The notes under the pieces were generated by a model. It was not told the origin of the DNA, searched no databases, and saw only the letters and a list, made by a program, of their open reading frames with translations. Positions 55,495 to 63,876 of a stretch of 64,000 nt of DNA are shown piece by piece. Numbering within the stretch: the stretch's first letter is position 1; the number at the start of each line of letters is the position of its first letter. The translations under genes were made by a program, and so were the position numbers. The stretch lies in assembly GCF_900240945.1 (NCBI RefSeq), contig NZ_OESG01000014.1:1284015-1348014 (forward strand). The letters are read 5' to 3'. This stretch comes from Mycobacterium sp. 3519A (GTDB taxonomy: Bacteria; Actinomycetota; Actinomycetes; Mycobacteriales; Mycobacteriaceae).

Positions 55495-56135
55495 GGCGGG
55501 GCCGGTTTGGGGTCGGGCAGCAGCGCCGCGCCTGCGAAAACGGCGCTGCACCCGAGAAACACCCCGCCCAACGTGTCCGAGAACCAATGGGCACCCAGGT
55601 AGATACGGGTGGCGGCCACGATAGCGGTGACGACGGCGATGCCCAACCAGACGAGGACATGGCGGGGTTTCGCGCCGAACGCGATCGCCACGATGCCCAA
55701 CAGGGACACCGCCGCAGACACGTGGCCGGACGGGAAGGTGTGTTCGGTGAGATGAGCTGGGCCCTGTGGATGGGCGGCGGTGATGATCTGCTTGCCGACG
55801 GTGCTGCCGATGCCGACCACGCCGACCGTCGCAACCACCACTAACCCCGTCCAGACCGATCGACGTACGACCGCGATGACCAGCGCCGCCGCCAACGTCG
55901 CAGGCACGACGAAGATCGGCGAGCCGATCTGCGTCAAGGTGAGCGCCACCTTCGTCCGCTCGGGCGCGACGTGGGGATGCACACGCGCAGCGACCGCACC
56001 GTCGAGCCAGACCGCGTCACCGCCTTCGCGAATGTTGTAGGCCACCGCCAGGAGCAAGGCGAAGAAGATCGCCGACGCCATCAGGCACAGCGAGGACCGC
56101 AGCCAGAACGGCAGTGCGGGCGGGCGTTCGCTCAC
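55491..56135 (-). CDS. PAP2-family membrane phosphatase
   Basis: A 214-residue phosphatidic-acid-phosphatase-like protein with about six hydrophobic helices. The P-S-G-H-V-S motif and the T-R-I-Y-L-G-A-H-W-F-S-D motif are complete. The first motif is degenerate (K-Q-I-I-T-A-A-H-P). It probably dephosphorylates a lipid (pyro)phosphate on the outer membrane face. GTG 56135 is chosen as the conserved S-E-R-P start region. No ribosome site is evident, so a leaderless transcript is possible. It shares a 32-bp divergent region with the APH-like gene. Confidence 0.82.
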   Translation of the reverse strand: MSERPPALPFWLRSSLCLMASAIFFALLLAVAYNIREGGDAVWLDGAVAARVHPHVAPERTKVALTLTQIGSPIFVVPATLAAALVIAVVRRSVWTGLVVVATVGVVGIGSTVGKQIITAAHPQGPAHLTEHTFPSGHVSAAVSLLGIVAIAFGAKPRHVLVWLGIAVVTAIVAATRIYLGAHWFSDTLGGVFLGCSAVFAGAALLPDPKPAPP

Positions 56136-56167
56136 GGCGACAGTTTGCCGTATGTGATGGTCGATGG

Positions 56168-56896
56168 GTGCGAACCCGATCCGGTGCAGACGTGGTCGTC
56201 GACGGCGACGTGGTCTACAAAGTGCACCGGCCCGGCACCGATCCGCGTGCGCTGGCGACGCGCCTGCGCATCGCCGCGGGTTCGGCTTCGTTGCTGTCGC
56301 CGCTCGACGTGACGCCCGAGCGAGTCGGCATCCGGTGGCGCACCCGCTGGCCGATGGTGGAAACCGTTGCACCACAACCGGATTGCGCGCCGTGGGCAGA
56401 CGCCGGACGGCTGTTGGCGCAGCTGCACAGCGAACCGACGACGGTCCGGCTGCCGCACGGCTGGCCGCAGCGGCTGCGACGCATGCTGCGTGCCACCGAT
56501 GACGCCGTCGTCCGGCGCGCAGCGGCCGAGTTACCCACCGAGGCGTGGCGGGCGGGCTCACCGGACCGGCCGTCGACGTTGGTGCACGGTGACTGGCACC
56601 TCGGTCAGTTGGGCAGGCGCGCCGGATCGTGGCTGCTGATCGACGTCGACGACCTCGGCGTCGGCGATCCGGCGTGGGATCTCGCAAGGCCCGCGGGATT
56701 CTGGGCCGCCGGGCTCATCCCCGACGTCGACTGGGCCGCGTTCCTGACGGCGTACCGCGAGGCAGGCGGCTGCGCAGTGCCGCACGGTGACCCGTGGCCG
56801 GTGCTCGAACCGTTCGCCCGCGCGGCTGTCGTGCAGGCCGCCGCGCATCATCCCGACGACGAGATGCTGCGCGAGGCGTGCGAGCGAATGCTCTAA
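56168..56896 (+). CDS. aminoglycoside phosphotransferase-fold kinase
   Basis: A 242-residue APH-family protein, unrelated in close sequence to the one at 4066. The N-lobe lysine is Lys18 (V-Y-K-V-H). The Brenner motif V-H-G-D-W-H-L-G-Q-L contains His140 and Asp142, and D-V-D-D-L-G-V-G-D-P forms the metal site. The N-lobe is short, as in maltokinase-like small relatives. GTG 56168 is the first plausible start after the divergent gene. The substrate is unknown, and I see no evidence of antibiotic resistance function. Confidence 0.8.
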   Translation: MRTRSGADVVVDGDVVYKVHRPGTDPRALATRLRIAAGSASLLSPLDVTPERVGIRWRTRWPMVETVAPQPDCAPWADAGRLLAQLHSEPTTVRLPHGWPQRLRRMLRATDDAVVRRAAAELPTEAWRAGSPDRPSTLVHGDWHLGQLGRRAGSWLLIDVDDLGVGDPAWDLARPAGFWAAGLIPDVDWAAFLTAYREAGGCAVPHGDPWPVLEPFARAAVVQAAAHHPDDEMLREACERML

Positions 56897-57180
56897 GCCC
56901 GACCGGCGGCCTCGAGGATGCCGACATCACGTTCGAGAATCGATGTCACAGTCGGAAACCCCGACGTGAGTTCGCCGCCGCGGCTGTGCAGCCGCTCCCG
57001 CTGCTGCGGTGTCAGCGGATCGGACAGTTCCCGGTTGGTCCAACTCCATTCGTTGGCGTCGTCGATGATTCCCTGGATCGCTCTGGTCAGGTCGGGATCC
57101 GGCGTCGGGACTGCGGCGGGAAGCTCGTCGATGCGCCGTCGGCTAGCTGGAGAAGAACAGGCGGCCGAATCCCTGCTTGC
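56893..57180 (-). pseudogene. open frame without start codon, possible 3' gene remnant
   Basis: A minus-strand frame ending in TAG at 56893 stays open for about 95 codons and has protein-like composition: R-R-R-I-D-E-L-P-A-A-V-P, then N-E-W-S-W-T-N-R-E-L-S-D-P-L-T and P-Q-Q-R-E-R-L. No ATG, GTG or TTG with a ribosome site precedes it, and its upstream part runs into the 3' end of the zinc-ribbon gene in another frame. It may be the decayed C-terminus of a gene or a frameshifted continuation. I do not recognise the family. Confidence 0.3.
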
Positions 57181-57466
57181 GGTAATGCTTGTTGCCGCGA
57201 TGGCCCCAGCCCGGGCCGTAGTCGTAGCCGTGCTGGGCGGGCGGCGGGGGCGGGGGAGCAGCCTGTACGAACCGGTTCTCCATCTGAGTGAGCGCCTCGA
57301 GTTCGCCGAAGTCGAGAAAGATGCCGTGGCAGGTGTCGCATTGCTCCAGGTGGATGCCGTTGCGCTCGTAGGTCTTCATGACGCCTGCGCACTTCGGGCA
57401 CAGCAGCGTGTTGCCCACGCTGGGAGACGGAGCGGACTTCGGTGGTTCGTATGGCGGGATGCTCAT
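57143..57466 (-). CDS. zinc-ribbon (zf-TFIIB-type) protein
   Basis: A 107-residue small protein with one zinc ribbon: Cys23-x-x-Cys26 and Cys43-x-x-Cys46 in the order L-C-P-K-C-x-G and Q-C-D-T-C-H-G-I-F-L-D, the zf-TFIIB pattern of bacterial proteins. A proline stretch and a Tyr/Gly/His-rich tail follow. Such proteins are poorly characterised and may bind nucleic acid or protein. It overlaps the TetR gene by 4 bp (ATGA) and is therefore probably co-expressed and autoregulated with it. Confidence 0.82.
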   Translation of the reverse strand: MSIPPYEPPKSAPSPSVGNTLLCPKCAGVMKTYERNGIHLEQCDTCHGIFLDFGELEALTQMENRFVQAAPPPPPPAQHGYDYGPGWGHRGNKHYRKQGFGRLFFSS

Positions 57467-58089
57467 AAGTCCTCAACGGTCGAGTGTCCTGTGAAGTGCC
57501 TGGGACCCGTCAGGTAGCGCTCCACGGTCGGGCCCACCCATGCGACCAGTTCGTCGACGCTTGCCGACGCCATCGGTTCGATCCGCAACTGGTAGCGCGC
57601 GAACGCCAACCCCATCAGATGCGACGCGACGAGTTCGACGCGCAGCACCGCATCGTCGACGCCGAACTCCGACGCCACCCGGTCGGCGACCGGACCGGCC
57701 AACGTGTCGTGAAGTAGCTTGCGCGCCAACGGTTGATCCGCCGCCGAGCGCCACACCGTCAACAGCGGTTCGAAGGTGTCGCCCTCGTCCCAGCGTTCGA
57801 TGAACCGCCGGACCAGGCGCACACCGATGTCGTCGCGGCCGCCCTCGAGCAGGGCCGGCAACTGGTGCAGCGGATGCTCGGGGACGTCGATCACCGCTGC
57901 GGCGAACAGCCCCTCCTTGTTGCCGAAGAAGTAGTAGACCATCGCGACGTCGACACCCGCATCGCCGGCGATGCCGCGGACCGTGGCGTTCTCGTAGCCG
58001 TGTTTGAAGTGTTCGCGCGCCACCTCGAGGATGCGCTGCTTGCTCAGTTGGCCCGTCCGCCACCTGCCGGTTTTCCGGCTTTCCGTCAT
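57463..58089 (-). CDS. TetR-family transcriptional regulator
   Basis: A 208-residue repressor. The N-terminal helix-turn-helix lies at about residues 17-62 (I-L-E-V-A-R-E-H-F, A-T-V-R-G-I-A-G-D-A-G-V-D-V-A-M-V-Y-Y-F-F-G-N-K-E-G-L-F). The C-terminal ligand domain resembles the TetR_C group seen in other mycobacterial regulators. ATG 58089. It is divergent from a methyltransferase-like membrane gene, and two near-identical palindromes lie between them, one close to each start. This suggests it represses both directions. Confidence 0.9.
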   Translation of the reverse strand: MTESRKTGRWRTGQLSKQRILEVAREHFKHGYENATVRGIAGDAGVDVAMVYYFFGNKEGLFAAAVIDVPEHPLHQLPALLEGGRDDIGVRLVRRFIERWDEGDTFEPLLTVWRSAADQPLARKLLHDTLAGPVADRVASEFGVDDAVLRVELVASHLMGLAFARYQLRIEPMASASVDELVAWVGPTVERYLTGPRHFTGHSTVEDL

Positions 58090-58103
58090 GGGGAGCAGCG
58101 TAC

Positions 58104-58119
58104 TTCAACACCTGTTGAC
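58104..58119. promoter_or_regulatory. putative TetR operator 1
   Basis: TTCAACACCTGTTGAC is an imperfect 16-bp palindrome 14 bp upstream of the TetR start. It matches operator 2 at 12 of 16 positions. Confidence 0.55.
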
Positions 58120-58149
58120 GTTTGTCGGACACGAAGCGTAGCGTGCTTC

Positions 58150-58165
58150 TTCAGCAACCGTTGAA
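58150..58165. promoter_or_regulatory. putative TetR operator 2
   Basis: TTCAGCAACCGTTGAA is an imperfect 16-bp palindrome just before the Shine-Dalgarno of the methyltransferase-like gene. Together with operator 1 it suggests a TTCA(A/G)CA-x-C-x-GTTGA consensus. Confidence 0.55.
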
Positions 58166-58181
58166 GAAGGAGGTATTCGAG

Positions 58182-58700
58182 ATGACACGTCGACGGCTGT
58201 GGTGGCGGCATCTGCTTTCGGCCCTGTTGGCGCCGGTGATGATGACGGTCTTCATCCCGTGGGCCATCGCGGCGGCCACCGGCGTCCAAGCGCCGGACCT
58301 GAGCACCGCCAGAGGCCTGACGCTCGTCACCGCCGGAGGCCTGTTGATCGCCGCCGGACTGGCCATGTTGGTGTGGACCGTCGTGCTGTTCGACCGCGTC
58401 GGTGAGGGCACGCTGGCCATCGGCTCACCGGTGAAACTGGTTGTCCGCGGCCCGTATCGACACGTCCGAAACCCGATGATGACGAGCGTGTTCGGCATTC
58501 AACTCGGCACCGCGATCGCCTTCGCGTCGCCATGGCTGTTCGGCTGGTTCGCGTTCTTCTTCATTTGCGTGCTGATTGCGATCCGGACCGTCGAGGAGCC
58601 GCACTTGCGCAGGCGCTTCGGCGCCGACTACGACGAGTACCGGCGACACGTTCCGCGGTGGATCCCCCGACCCACGGCATGGGAGCCGAGTCGCGTTTAG
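58182..58700 (+). CDS. isoprenylcysteine carboxyl methyltransferase-family membrane protein
   Basis: A 172-residue integral membrane protein of the ICMT/PEMT type, with about four helices. The SAM-binding segment reads V-R-G-P-Y-R-H-V-R-N-P-M, followed by the C-terminal E-E-P-H-L-R-R-R-F-G-x-D-Y-D-E-Y. Bacterial members methylate lipids or small molecules, and the substrate here is unknown. ATG 58182 has an AAGGAGG ribosome site 8 nt upstream. It is probably repressed by the divergent TetR protein through the palindrome at 58150. It overlaps convergent wzm by 4 bp. Confidence 0.87.
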   Translation: MTRRRLWWRHLLSALLAPVMMTVFIPWAIAAATGVQAPDLSTARGLTLVTAGGLLIAAGLAMLVWTVVLFDRVGEGTLAIGSPVKLVVRGPYRHVRNPMMTSVFGIQLGTAIAFASPWLFGWFAFFFICVLIAIRTVEEPHLRRRFGADYDEYRRHVPRWIPRPTAWEPSRV

Positions 58701-59527
58701 ACCCAGTACGGCACGCGCGCCCGGTACTGGCGCATCGCCAACGCGGCGAACATCCAGCCGACCACCGTCAGCACGATCACCACCACCCAGTGGTGTAACT
58801 CCTGATCCGCGCCGAGCAACGGCGCCCGGACGATGTCGAGGTAATGCAGCAGAGGGTTCAGTTCGACGATCCTGGCGTATGAGCCCGCACCCTGCTGCTG
58901 CAGTGTCGACTCGTTCCAGATGATCGGCGTCATGAAGAACAACAACTGCACAAGGCTGAACAACAGCGGGCTGATATCGCGATAACGGGTGGCCAGAATG
59001 CCGAAACAGATTGACACCCAGACCATGTTCAGCACGATCAGCCCGAGCGCGGGGATGACGGCGAGGTCGGTCCACTTCCACGGCTTGGGGAAGATGATAG
59101 CGATCGCGACGAAGATGATGATGTTGTGCGCGAACAGGATCACCTGCCGCCACACCAACCGGTAGACATGCACGCTCAGCGGCGTCGGAAGTTGTTTGAT
59201 CAGACCCTCATTGGCGACGAACACCTCGGCGCCTTCCAGAATCGAGGCGTTGATCAGGTTCCAGATGATCAGGCCCAGCGTGACGTAGGGCAGATGCTCC
59301 GCAAGTGGGAGCTTGAACAATTTCGAGTACAGCAGGCCCATGGCGATTGCCGTCGCGCCGGTGGCGATCGTGATCCAGAACGGGCCAAGCACCGAACGCC
59401 GGTAACGCTGCTTGATGTCCTGCCAGCCCAGGTGCAGCCACAGCTCACGCTTGCCGAATCCGGCGACGAGGTCTCCCCAGGCGCGGCTCATCGTGCGCGA
59501 CTGCGCCGCCGCATCGGTGAACGTCAT
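58697..59527 (-). CDS. wzm: galactan ABC exporter, permease Wzm (RfbD)
   Basis: A 276-residue ABC-2-type permease with six helices, homologous to Rv3783. With Wzt it moves the decaprenyl-linked galactan across the inner membrane. The N-terminal amphipathic region W-Q-D-I-K-Q-R-Y-R-R-S-V-L-G-P-F-W is the polysaccharide-exporter signature, and the pore-helix region has F-F-M-T-P-I-I-W. ATG 59527 overlaps the glfT1 stop by 4 bp. The gene order wzt-glfT1-wzm puts initiation of galactan and its export in one transcription unit. Confidence 0.93.
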   Translation of the reverse strand: MTFTDAAAQSRTMSRAWGDLVAGFGKRELWLHLGWQDIKQRYRRSVLGPFWITIATGATAIAMGLLYSKLFKLPLAEHLPYVTLGLIIWNLINASILEGAEVFVANEGLIKQLPTPLSVHVYRLVWRQVILFAHNIIIFVAIAIIFPKPWKWTDLAVIPALGLIVLNMVWVSICFGILATRYRDISPLLFSLVQLLFFMTPIIWNESTLQQQGAGSYARIVELNPLLHYLDIVRAPLLGADQELHHWVVVIVLTVVGWMFAALAMRQYRARVPYWV

Positions 59528-60456
59528 CTCTTTTTCCCGTCGCTTCGCTCGCCCAGGTGTGCAGGCCTTTCGAATCTCTCCCGACGCCCCAAGCGCCGCA
59601 GCCGAATCCACTCCCACAGGCCCGCCGGGTCGCGTCGCGACACCAGGAAGAACCAGCCGAAGCGCATCCACTCCTGGAAGACCAGCTTGCGCATGCCGGG
59701 CTGCGACTGCAGATAACCGCGGTTGCGGTAGGTGAAGAACCGCTTGGTGGCGTTGTCCGGGTACTGGGTGTGCATCCGGCCGCCGAGGATCGGAATGAAC
59801 TCGTCGCTGCCCTGCGGGTGCAGATAGCTGGTCTGCAGGCAGGTGCCGAACGGTAGGCCGGTGCGCAGCAGCCTGCGGTGCAACTCGGTTTCGTCACCGC
59901 GCAGGAAAAGTCGTATGTCCGGTACGCCGACGGCTTCGAGCGTCGTGGCTCGAAACAGCGCGCCATTGAACAAGTGCGCGATTCCAGGCAGGAGGTCATC
60001 GGTTGGCGCCGTGCGGATTTCGTCGACGCGACGCCGCCAGACCAGACCACGCCGCAGCGGAAACGCCAGCAACGCCGGATCGTCCATATCGCAGATCATC
60101 GGCGACACTTCGGCCAGTCCGTACTTCTGCGCGCATGCCTGCAGCGTGGCAAGCACTTCGGAGTCCGCGGGCCGCCCGTCATCGTCGGCCAGCCACACCC
60201 AGTCGGCACCCAAGGCCAGGGCATGCAGCATGCCCAACGCGAAACCGCCTGCGCCACCGAGATTCCGGCGTGAACCGAGGTAGGTCGACGCGATCGGCTG
60301 GGCGTTCACGATCTCGCGGACCCGCGGGTCGTCGTCGTTGTCGACCACCACCAGGTGGTCGGGCGCCCACGTCTGCGCCGACACTGACTCCAGTGACTTC
60401 GCCAATTCGTCGGGGCGCCGATGCGTGACCACGACCGCACACACGGTCTCAGTCAT
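59524..60456 (-). CDS. glfT1: galactofuranosyltransferase GlfT1
   Basis: A 310-residue GT2 enzyme (Rv3782 homologue) that adds the first two galactofuranose units to the decaprenyl-PP-GlcNAc-Rha linker, ahead of GlfT2. The GT-A fold opens V-C-A-V-V-V-T-H-R-R-P. The donor/metal motif is W-L-A-D-D-D-G-R-P near residue 95, and F-L-R-G-D-E-T-E-L appears near 190. No transmembrane helices are seen. ATG 60456 overlaps wzt by 8 bp, while the open frame further upstream lies inside wzt. It is translationally coupled to both neighbours. Confidence 0.94.
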   Translation of the reverse strand: MTETVCAVVVTHRRPDELAKSLESVSAQTWAPDHLVVVDNDDDPRVREIVNAQPIASTYLGSRRNLGGAGGFALGMLHALALGADWVWLADDDGRPADSEVLATLQACAQKYGLAEVSPMICDMDDPALLAFPLRRGLVWRRRVDEIRTAPTDDLLPGIAHLFNGALFRATTLEAVGVPDIRLFLRGDETELHRRLLRTGLPFGTCLQTSYLHPQGSDEFIPILGGRMHTQYPDNATKRFFTYRNRGYLQSQPGMRKLVFQEWMRFGWFFLVSRRDPAGLWEWIRLRRLGRRERFERPAHLGERSDGKKR

Positions 60457-61285
60457 GTGTCGCGGTGCTGTCTGCTCGTCGCCCAAGCGGCTCATCGCCC
60501 TCTCGCGCGTTCTCCTCGAGCACCTCGTGCACGTGCCTGGCCGCGTCATCACCCTCGTAGGCCCGTACGACGTCCTCGATGCCGCCGGTCATCTTGATGG
60601 TGCCGTGGTCGATCCACATCGCGGTCTTGCACAGCCGCGCTAGAAATTCGTTGGAATGGCTTGCGAACACCAGGATTCCGGACCGCTCGACCAGATTCTG
60701 CAGCCGCGTCTGCGCCTTCTTCAGGAAGTCGGCGTCCACCGCGCCGATGCCCTCGTCGAGCAGCAGGATCTCGGGGTCGATGCTGGTGACCACGCCCATC
60801 GCCAACCGCACCCGCATACCGGTGGAGTAGGTGCGCAGCGGCATCGACAGGTAGTCGCCGAGTTCGGTGAACTCCGCGATCTCATCGACCTTGGCCAGCA
60901 TCTGCTTTCGCGTCTGGCCGAGGAACAACCCGCGGATGATGATGTTCTCGAAACCCGAGATCTCCGGGTCCATTCCGACGCCGAGGTCGAACACCGGCGC
61001 CACCCGACCGGTGACCGTGGCCACCCCGCGGGTGGGTTCGTAGATGCCGGACAGCAGCCGCAACAGCGTCGACTTTCCGGCACCGTTGTGCCCCACCAGC
61101 CCGACCCGGTCACCCAGTTCGAGCGACATCGTGATGTCGCGCAACGCCTCGATGACGACGACGTTGGACTCGTTGCGCCCGATCGCGCCGCCGGCCTTGC
61201 CGAGGAACGCCTTCTTCAGCGAGCGCGTCTTCGCGTCGAAGATCGGGAACTCCACCCACGCGTTGTGGGTCTCGATGTGGACCAC
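60449..61285 (-). CDS. wzt: galactan ABC exporter, ATPase Wzt (RfbE)
   Basis: A 278-residue ATP-binding subunit (Rv3781 homologue) that powers galactan export through Wzm. Walker A is G-H-N-G-A-G-K-S-T (about residue 65). The ABC signature is Y-S-T-G-M-R-V-R-L, Walker B is I-L-L-L-D-E, and the switch His is in F-A-S-H-S. The short C-terminus has no carbohydrate-binding domain of the O9a type, consistent with an export system that does not read a terminal cap. The start is GTG 61285. Confidence 0.94.
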   Translation of the reverse strand: MVHIETHNAWVEFPIFDAKTRSLKKAFLGKAGGAIGRNESNVVVIEALRDITMSLELGDRVGLVGHNGAGKSTLLRLLSGIYEPTRGVATVTGRVAPVFDLGVGMDPEISGFENIIIRGLFLGQTRKQMLAKVDEIAEFTELGDYLSMPLRTYSTGMRVRLAMGVVTSIDPEILLLDEGIGAVDADFLKKAQTRLQNLVERSGILVFASHSNEFLARLCKTAMWIDHGTIKMTGGIEDVVRAYEGDDAARHVHEVLEENAREGDEPLGRRADSTATHD

Positions 61286-61291
61286 GCTTGT

Positions 61292-61792
61292 CTACAGGTA
61301 CTGACCGGTCCCGCCGCCGCGCTGGCCGGGGACAGCGACGCCGGGCGGCAGCGCGCCCTGGCCACGCATCTGCTCCAGTTGCTGCCGCGCGGCCATCTGC
61401 TGGGCGAACAGCGCGGTCTGAATGCCGTGGAACAGCCCCTCGAGCCAGCCCACCAGTTGCGCCTGGGCGATGCGCAACTCGGCGTCGGAAGGAACGGCGT
61501 CTTCGGTGAACGGAAGCGTGAGCCGTTCGAGCTCCTCGCGCAGTTCGGGCGCCAACCCGTCCTCGAGCTCGCGAATGCTGGTGCGGTGGATCTCGCGCAG
61601 CCGGTTGCGGCTCGCGTCGTCCAGCGGTGCGGCGCGCACTTCCTCCAGCAACTGCTTGATCATGGTGCCGATCCGCATGACCTTCGCGGGCTGCTCGACG
61701 AGGTCGGTCAGCGACTTGTTGTCGCCCTCCACTTCATCGCCGGAAGTGCCGCTGATGATTTCGATGTTGTCGTCGTCTGTGTTGGCAGTCAT
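61292..61792 (-). CDS. bpa: bacterial proteasome activator Bpa (PafE)
   Basis: A 166-residue ATP-independent proteasome activator (Rv3780 homologue). The ring-forming helical core covers about residues 35-140 (A-K-V-M-R-I-G-T-M-I-K-Q-L-L-E-E-V). A flexible Gly/Pro-rich tail ends in G-Q-Y-L, the motif that docks into the 20S proteasome and opens its gate. The acidic N-terminus is disordered. It lets the proteasome degrade unfolded, non-pupylated proteins such as HspR. It lies between wzt and the GT-C gene, with only 6 bp to the wzt start. Confidence 0.95.
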   Translation of the reverse strand: MTANTDDDNIEIISGTSGDEVEGDNKSLTDLVEQPAKVMRIGTMIKQLLEEVRAAPLDDASRNRLREIHRTSIRELEDGLAPELREELERLTLPFTEDAVPSDAELRIAQAQLVGWLEGLFHGIQTALFAQQMAARQQLEQMRGQGALPPGVAVPGQRGGGTGQYL

Positions 61793-61808
61793 TCCTTCTG
61801 CGTTCCCT

Positions 61809-63752
61809 CTAGTTCCCGCGCCATTCGTAGATTCGGGCCTCGCCGTTGTCGTAGATCTTCTCCCACGACCGTGACCTATCTAGCGACACTAGCCCGTCGG
61901 GCATGACGAACCCGCGGACCACCGGTGTGCTCGTGACCACGTAGCGGACGTTGAGCGCCTTGACCGCCTCGGCCACCCGCGGGTCTCGGTCCGCATCGTC
62001 GGCATACGCCCACAGAATGAATCGGTGGTAGCCCGGCCCCTGCTGGACGGGGTAGTCGTAATGCGTCCACAGCGGATGCAGGTTGGCCACCGCGTACATC
62101 CACGCCGTGCCGTCGGTGTTTGCGTTGCCGATCAGGGTGTCCCGGGCCCCCGGCAGGGTGGCCAGGTACGCCCACGCCTGCAGATCCTTGGCGTCGACCA
62201 TGATCCGGTCGTACTTCTCGCCGAACAGAAACTGGGCCCGCGGTAGATACGCGAGCCCGATGCCGACGCTGACGGCCACGACGATGGCCGCCGTGGCCGC
62301 GTGCCAGGCGCGTGGACCGCCTCTCCCGATCACCTTGTGCGCGCCGGCCACCACCACGGACGCCAGCGTGAACACCCCGATGCCGGCCGCGGCCGCCAGC
62401 AGCATCGTGACCACCGCCGAGAGCCGACGCGGATCGCTGTAGAACAGGTCGCTGAACTTTCCGGTGAGCGCGCCGATCGGCCCGCCGAACGGCGCCGACG
62501 AATGCACGATCGCCACCACCAGCAGCGCCCACACCGCCAACGGCCACCACACCCGTCGCACGATCAGCACGATCGCCCCCACGGCCGCCAGGATGATCAG
62601 CACCCACTGGATGGGGAAGTCGTTGAGGTGGCGGGTGTGCTGCACGACGGCGTCGATCAGTCCGCGCTTCTTGCCCTCATGTGTGACGAACGCATGCCCC
62701 GCGATGATCTCGGCCTCCTGCAGCACGCCGAGGAACTGGGGCAGCAGCAGCGCCAACGCAGGCACCCCGATGATCAACAGCGTCACGAAGTCGGCGGCGC
62801 GCCCGCGGACGGGGCGCCACAACGCGTCGAAGAGCCACCACCCGCCGATGAACAGCACGGTCACCACGCCGCCGGTGATGTGCACGGAGAACACGCCCAG
62901 CAGTGCCAGCACCGCCAACGGGATGCGGTCGCGGTGGCGCAGCGACGAGACCACCAACAGCATGGTCGGCACAGCGAGGCCGTAGGCGGCGAGATTGGGC
63001 ATCGACGCAACGTCGAACTCGACGTACGGCAGCGCGGTGAACGACGCCGACAGCGCGGCCGCGGCGGCCGCGGCGCCCGCCACACGGAATTCGTCGGTCC
63101 GGCCGCGCAGCAGACGCCACGTCAACGCCGCGGCGCTGACCGGGAACAGCCAGATCGACGCGGCCAGCGAGCTCAGCGTGTAGGCGGTGGTGGGCGCGGC
63201 GCCGGACACCTGGCTGAACACCGCGGCCAGCGCATGGAACGTCGACGGGTAGTACAGCGCTTCGTGGGTCTCGACGTTGCGCAACTCACCCATGTGGGTC
63301 GGCGACGCCTGGCCGGTGTCGAGGATGAAGCGAATCGTGTTCGCGTGCCAAACCGAATCCCAGTTACTCGGAATCGACTGCCAGTTCGGCATGCCCCGAA
63401 CCGCCGCCAACCCGATCAGCAAGGCGCCCAACAGCACACCAGCGGCCACCACGAGCGCGGGCCCGCGACTTGCCGCCCGAGCCTCGGCGTCGACGTCGCG
63501 AACACGGGCCAACACGACCCGCAAACCCGTCGCGATGCCGGTGACGACGGCCAGAGCAAACAACGCCGTCCAACCGTTCCACGGGATGCCGAGTGCGCCA
63601 TACGGAACGATCGCAAGCGCGACAATGCCGTAGGTCAGCGCCGGACCGACCGCGACGGCGGTTGGCCAAGTTAGCCGAGCGACGCGTGCCACCACTGCCC
63701 CGGGAATCACCAGCAACAACAGTGCAATTAGCACTCCGAACCCGAAGCTCAC
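61809..63752 (-). CDS. GT-C-type membrane glycosyltransferase-like protein (Rv3779 homologue)
   Basis: A 647-residue polytopic protein with about a dozen helices and a C-terminal extracytoplasmic domain. The first loop contains W-Q-S-I-P-S-N-W-D-S-V-W-H-A-N, whose Asp/His residues resemble the GT-C catalytic loop. It corresponds to Rv3779, a membrane protein linked to polyprenyl-phosphate sugar and phosphoinositide mannoside metabolism. The precise activity is unsettled. GTG 63752 is chosen since V-S-F-G-F-G-V-L-I-A starts the first helix. A CATACT box 6 nt upstream supports a leaderless start. Longer frames to 63974 run into the divergent gene. Confidence 0.84.
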   Translation of the reverse strand: MSFGFGVLIALLLLVIPGAVVARVARLTWPTAVAVGPALTYGIVALAIVPYGALGIPWNGWTALFALAVVTGIATGLRVVLARVRDVDAEARAASRGPALVVAAGVLLGALLIGLAAVRGMPNWQSIPSNWDSVWHANTIRFILDTGQASPTHMGELRNVETHEALYYPSTFHALAAVFSQVSGAAPTTAYTLSSLAASIWLFPVSAAALTWRLLRGRTDEFRVAGAAAAAAALSASFTALPYVEFDVASMPNLAAYGLAVPTMLLVVSSLRHRDRIPLAVLALLGVFSVHITGGVVTVLFIGGWWLFDALWRPVRGRAADFVTLLIIGVPALALLLPQFLGVLQEAEIIAGHAFVTHEGKKRGLIDAVVQHTRHLNDFPIQWVLIILAAVGAIVLIVRRVWWPLAVWALLVVAIVHSSAPFGGPIGALTGKFSDLFYSDPRRLSAVVTMLLAAAAGIGVFTLASVVVAGAHKVIGRGGPRAWHAATAAIVVAVSVGIGLAYLPRAQFLFGEKYDRIMVDAKDLQAWAYLATLPGARDTLIGNANTDGTAWMYAVANLHPLWTHYDYPVQQGPGYHRFILWAYADDADRDPRVAEAVKALNVRYVVTSTPVVRGFVMPDGLVSLDRSRSWEKIYDNGEARIYEWRGN

Positions 63753-63758
63753 TGGACT

Positions 63759-63764
63759 AGTATG
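63759..63764 (-). promoter_or_regulatory. candidate -10 box of the Rv3779-like gene (leaderless)
   Basis: CATACT on the minus strand lies exactly 6 nt before GTG 63752, the same spacing as the boxes at 11427 and 34070. Confidence 0.4.
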
Positions 63765-63876
63765 GCTGCCCAGGTGACTCGGTCCGGGCACGGCATGGGC
63801 AGCGACAGGGCGCGGCCGGGCATCCGCCAAAATCGTCTCGGTTTGTGAACTCACAGACGCTCTAAGGTGGACTGGC

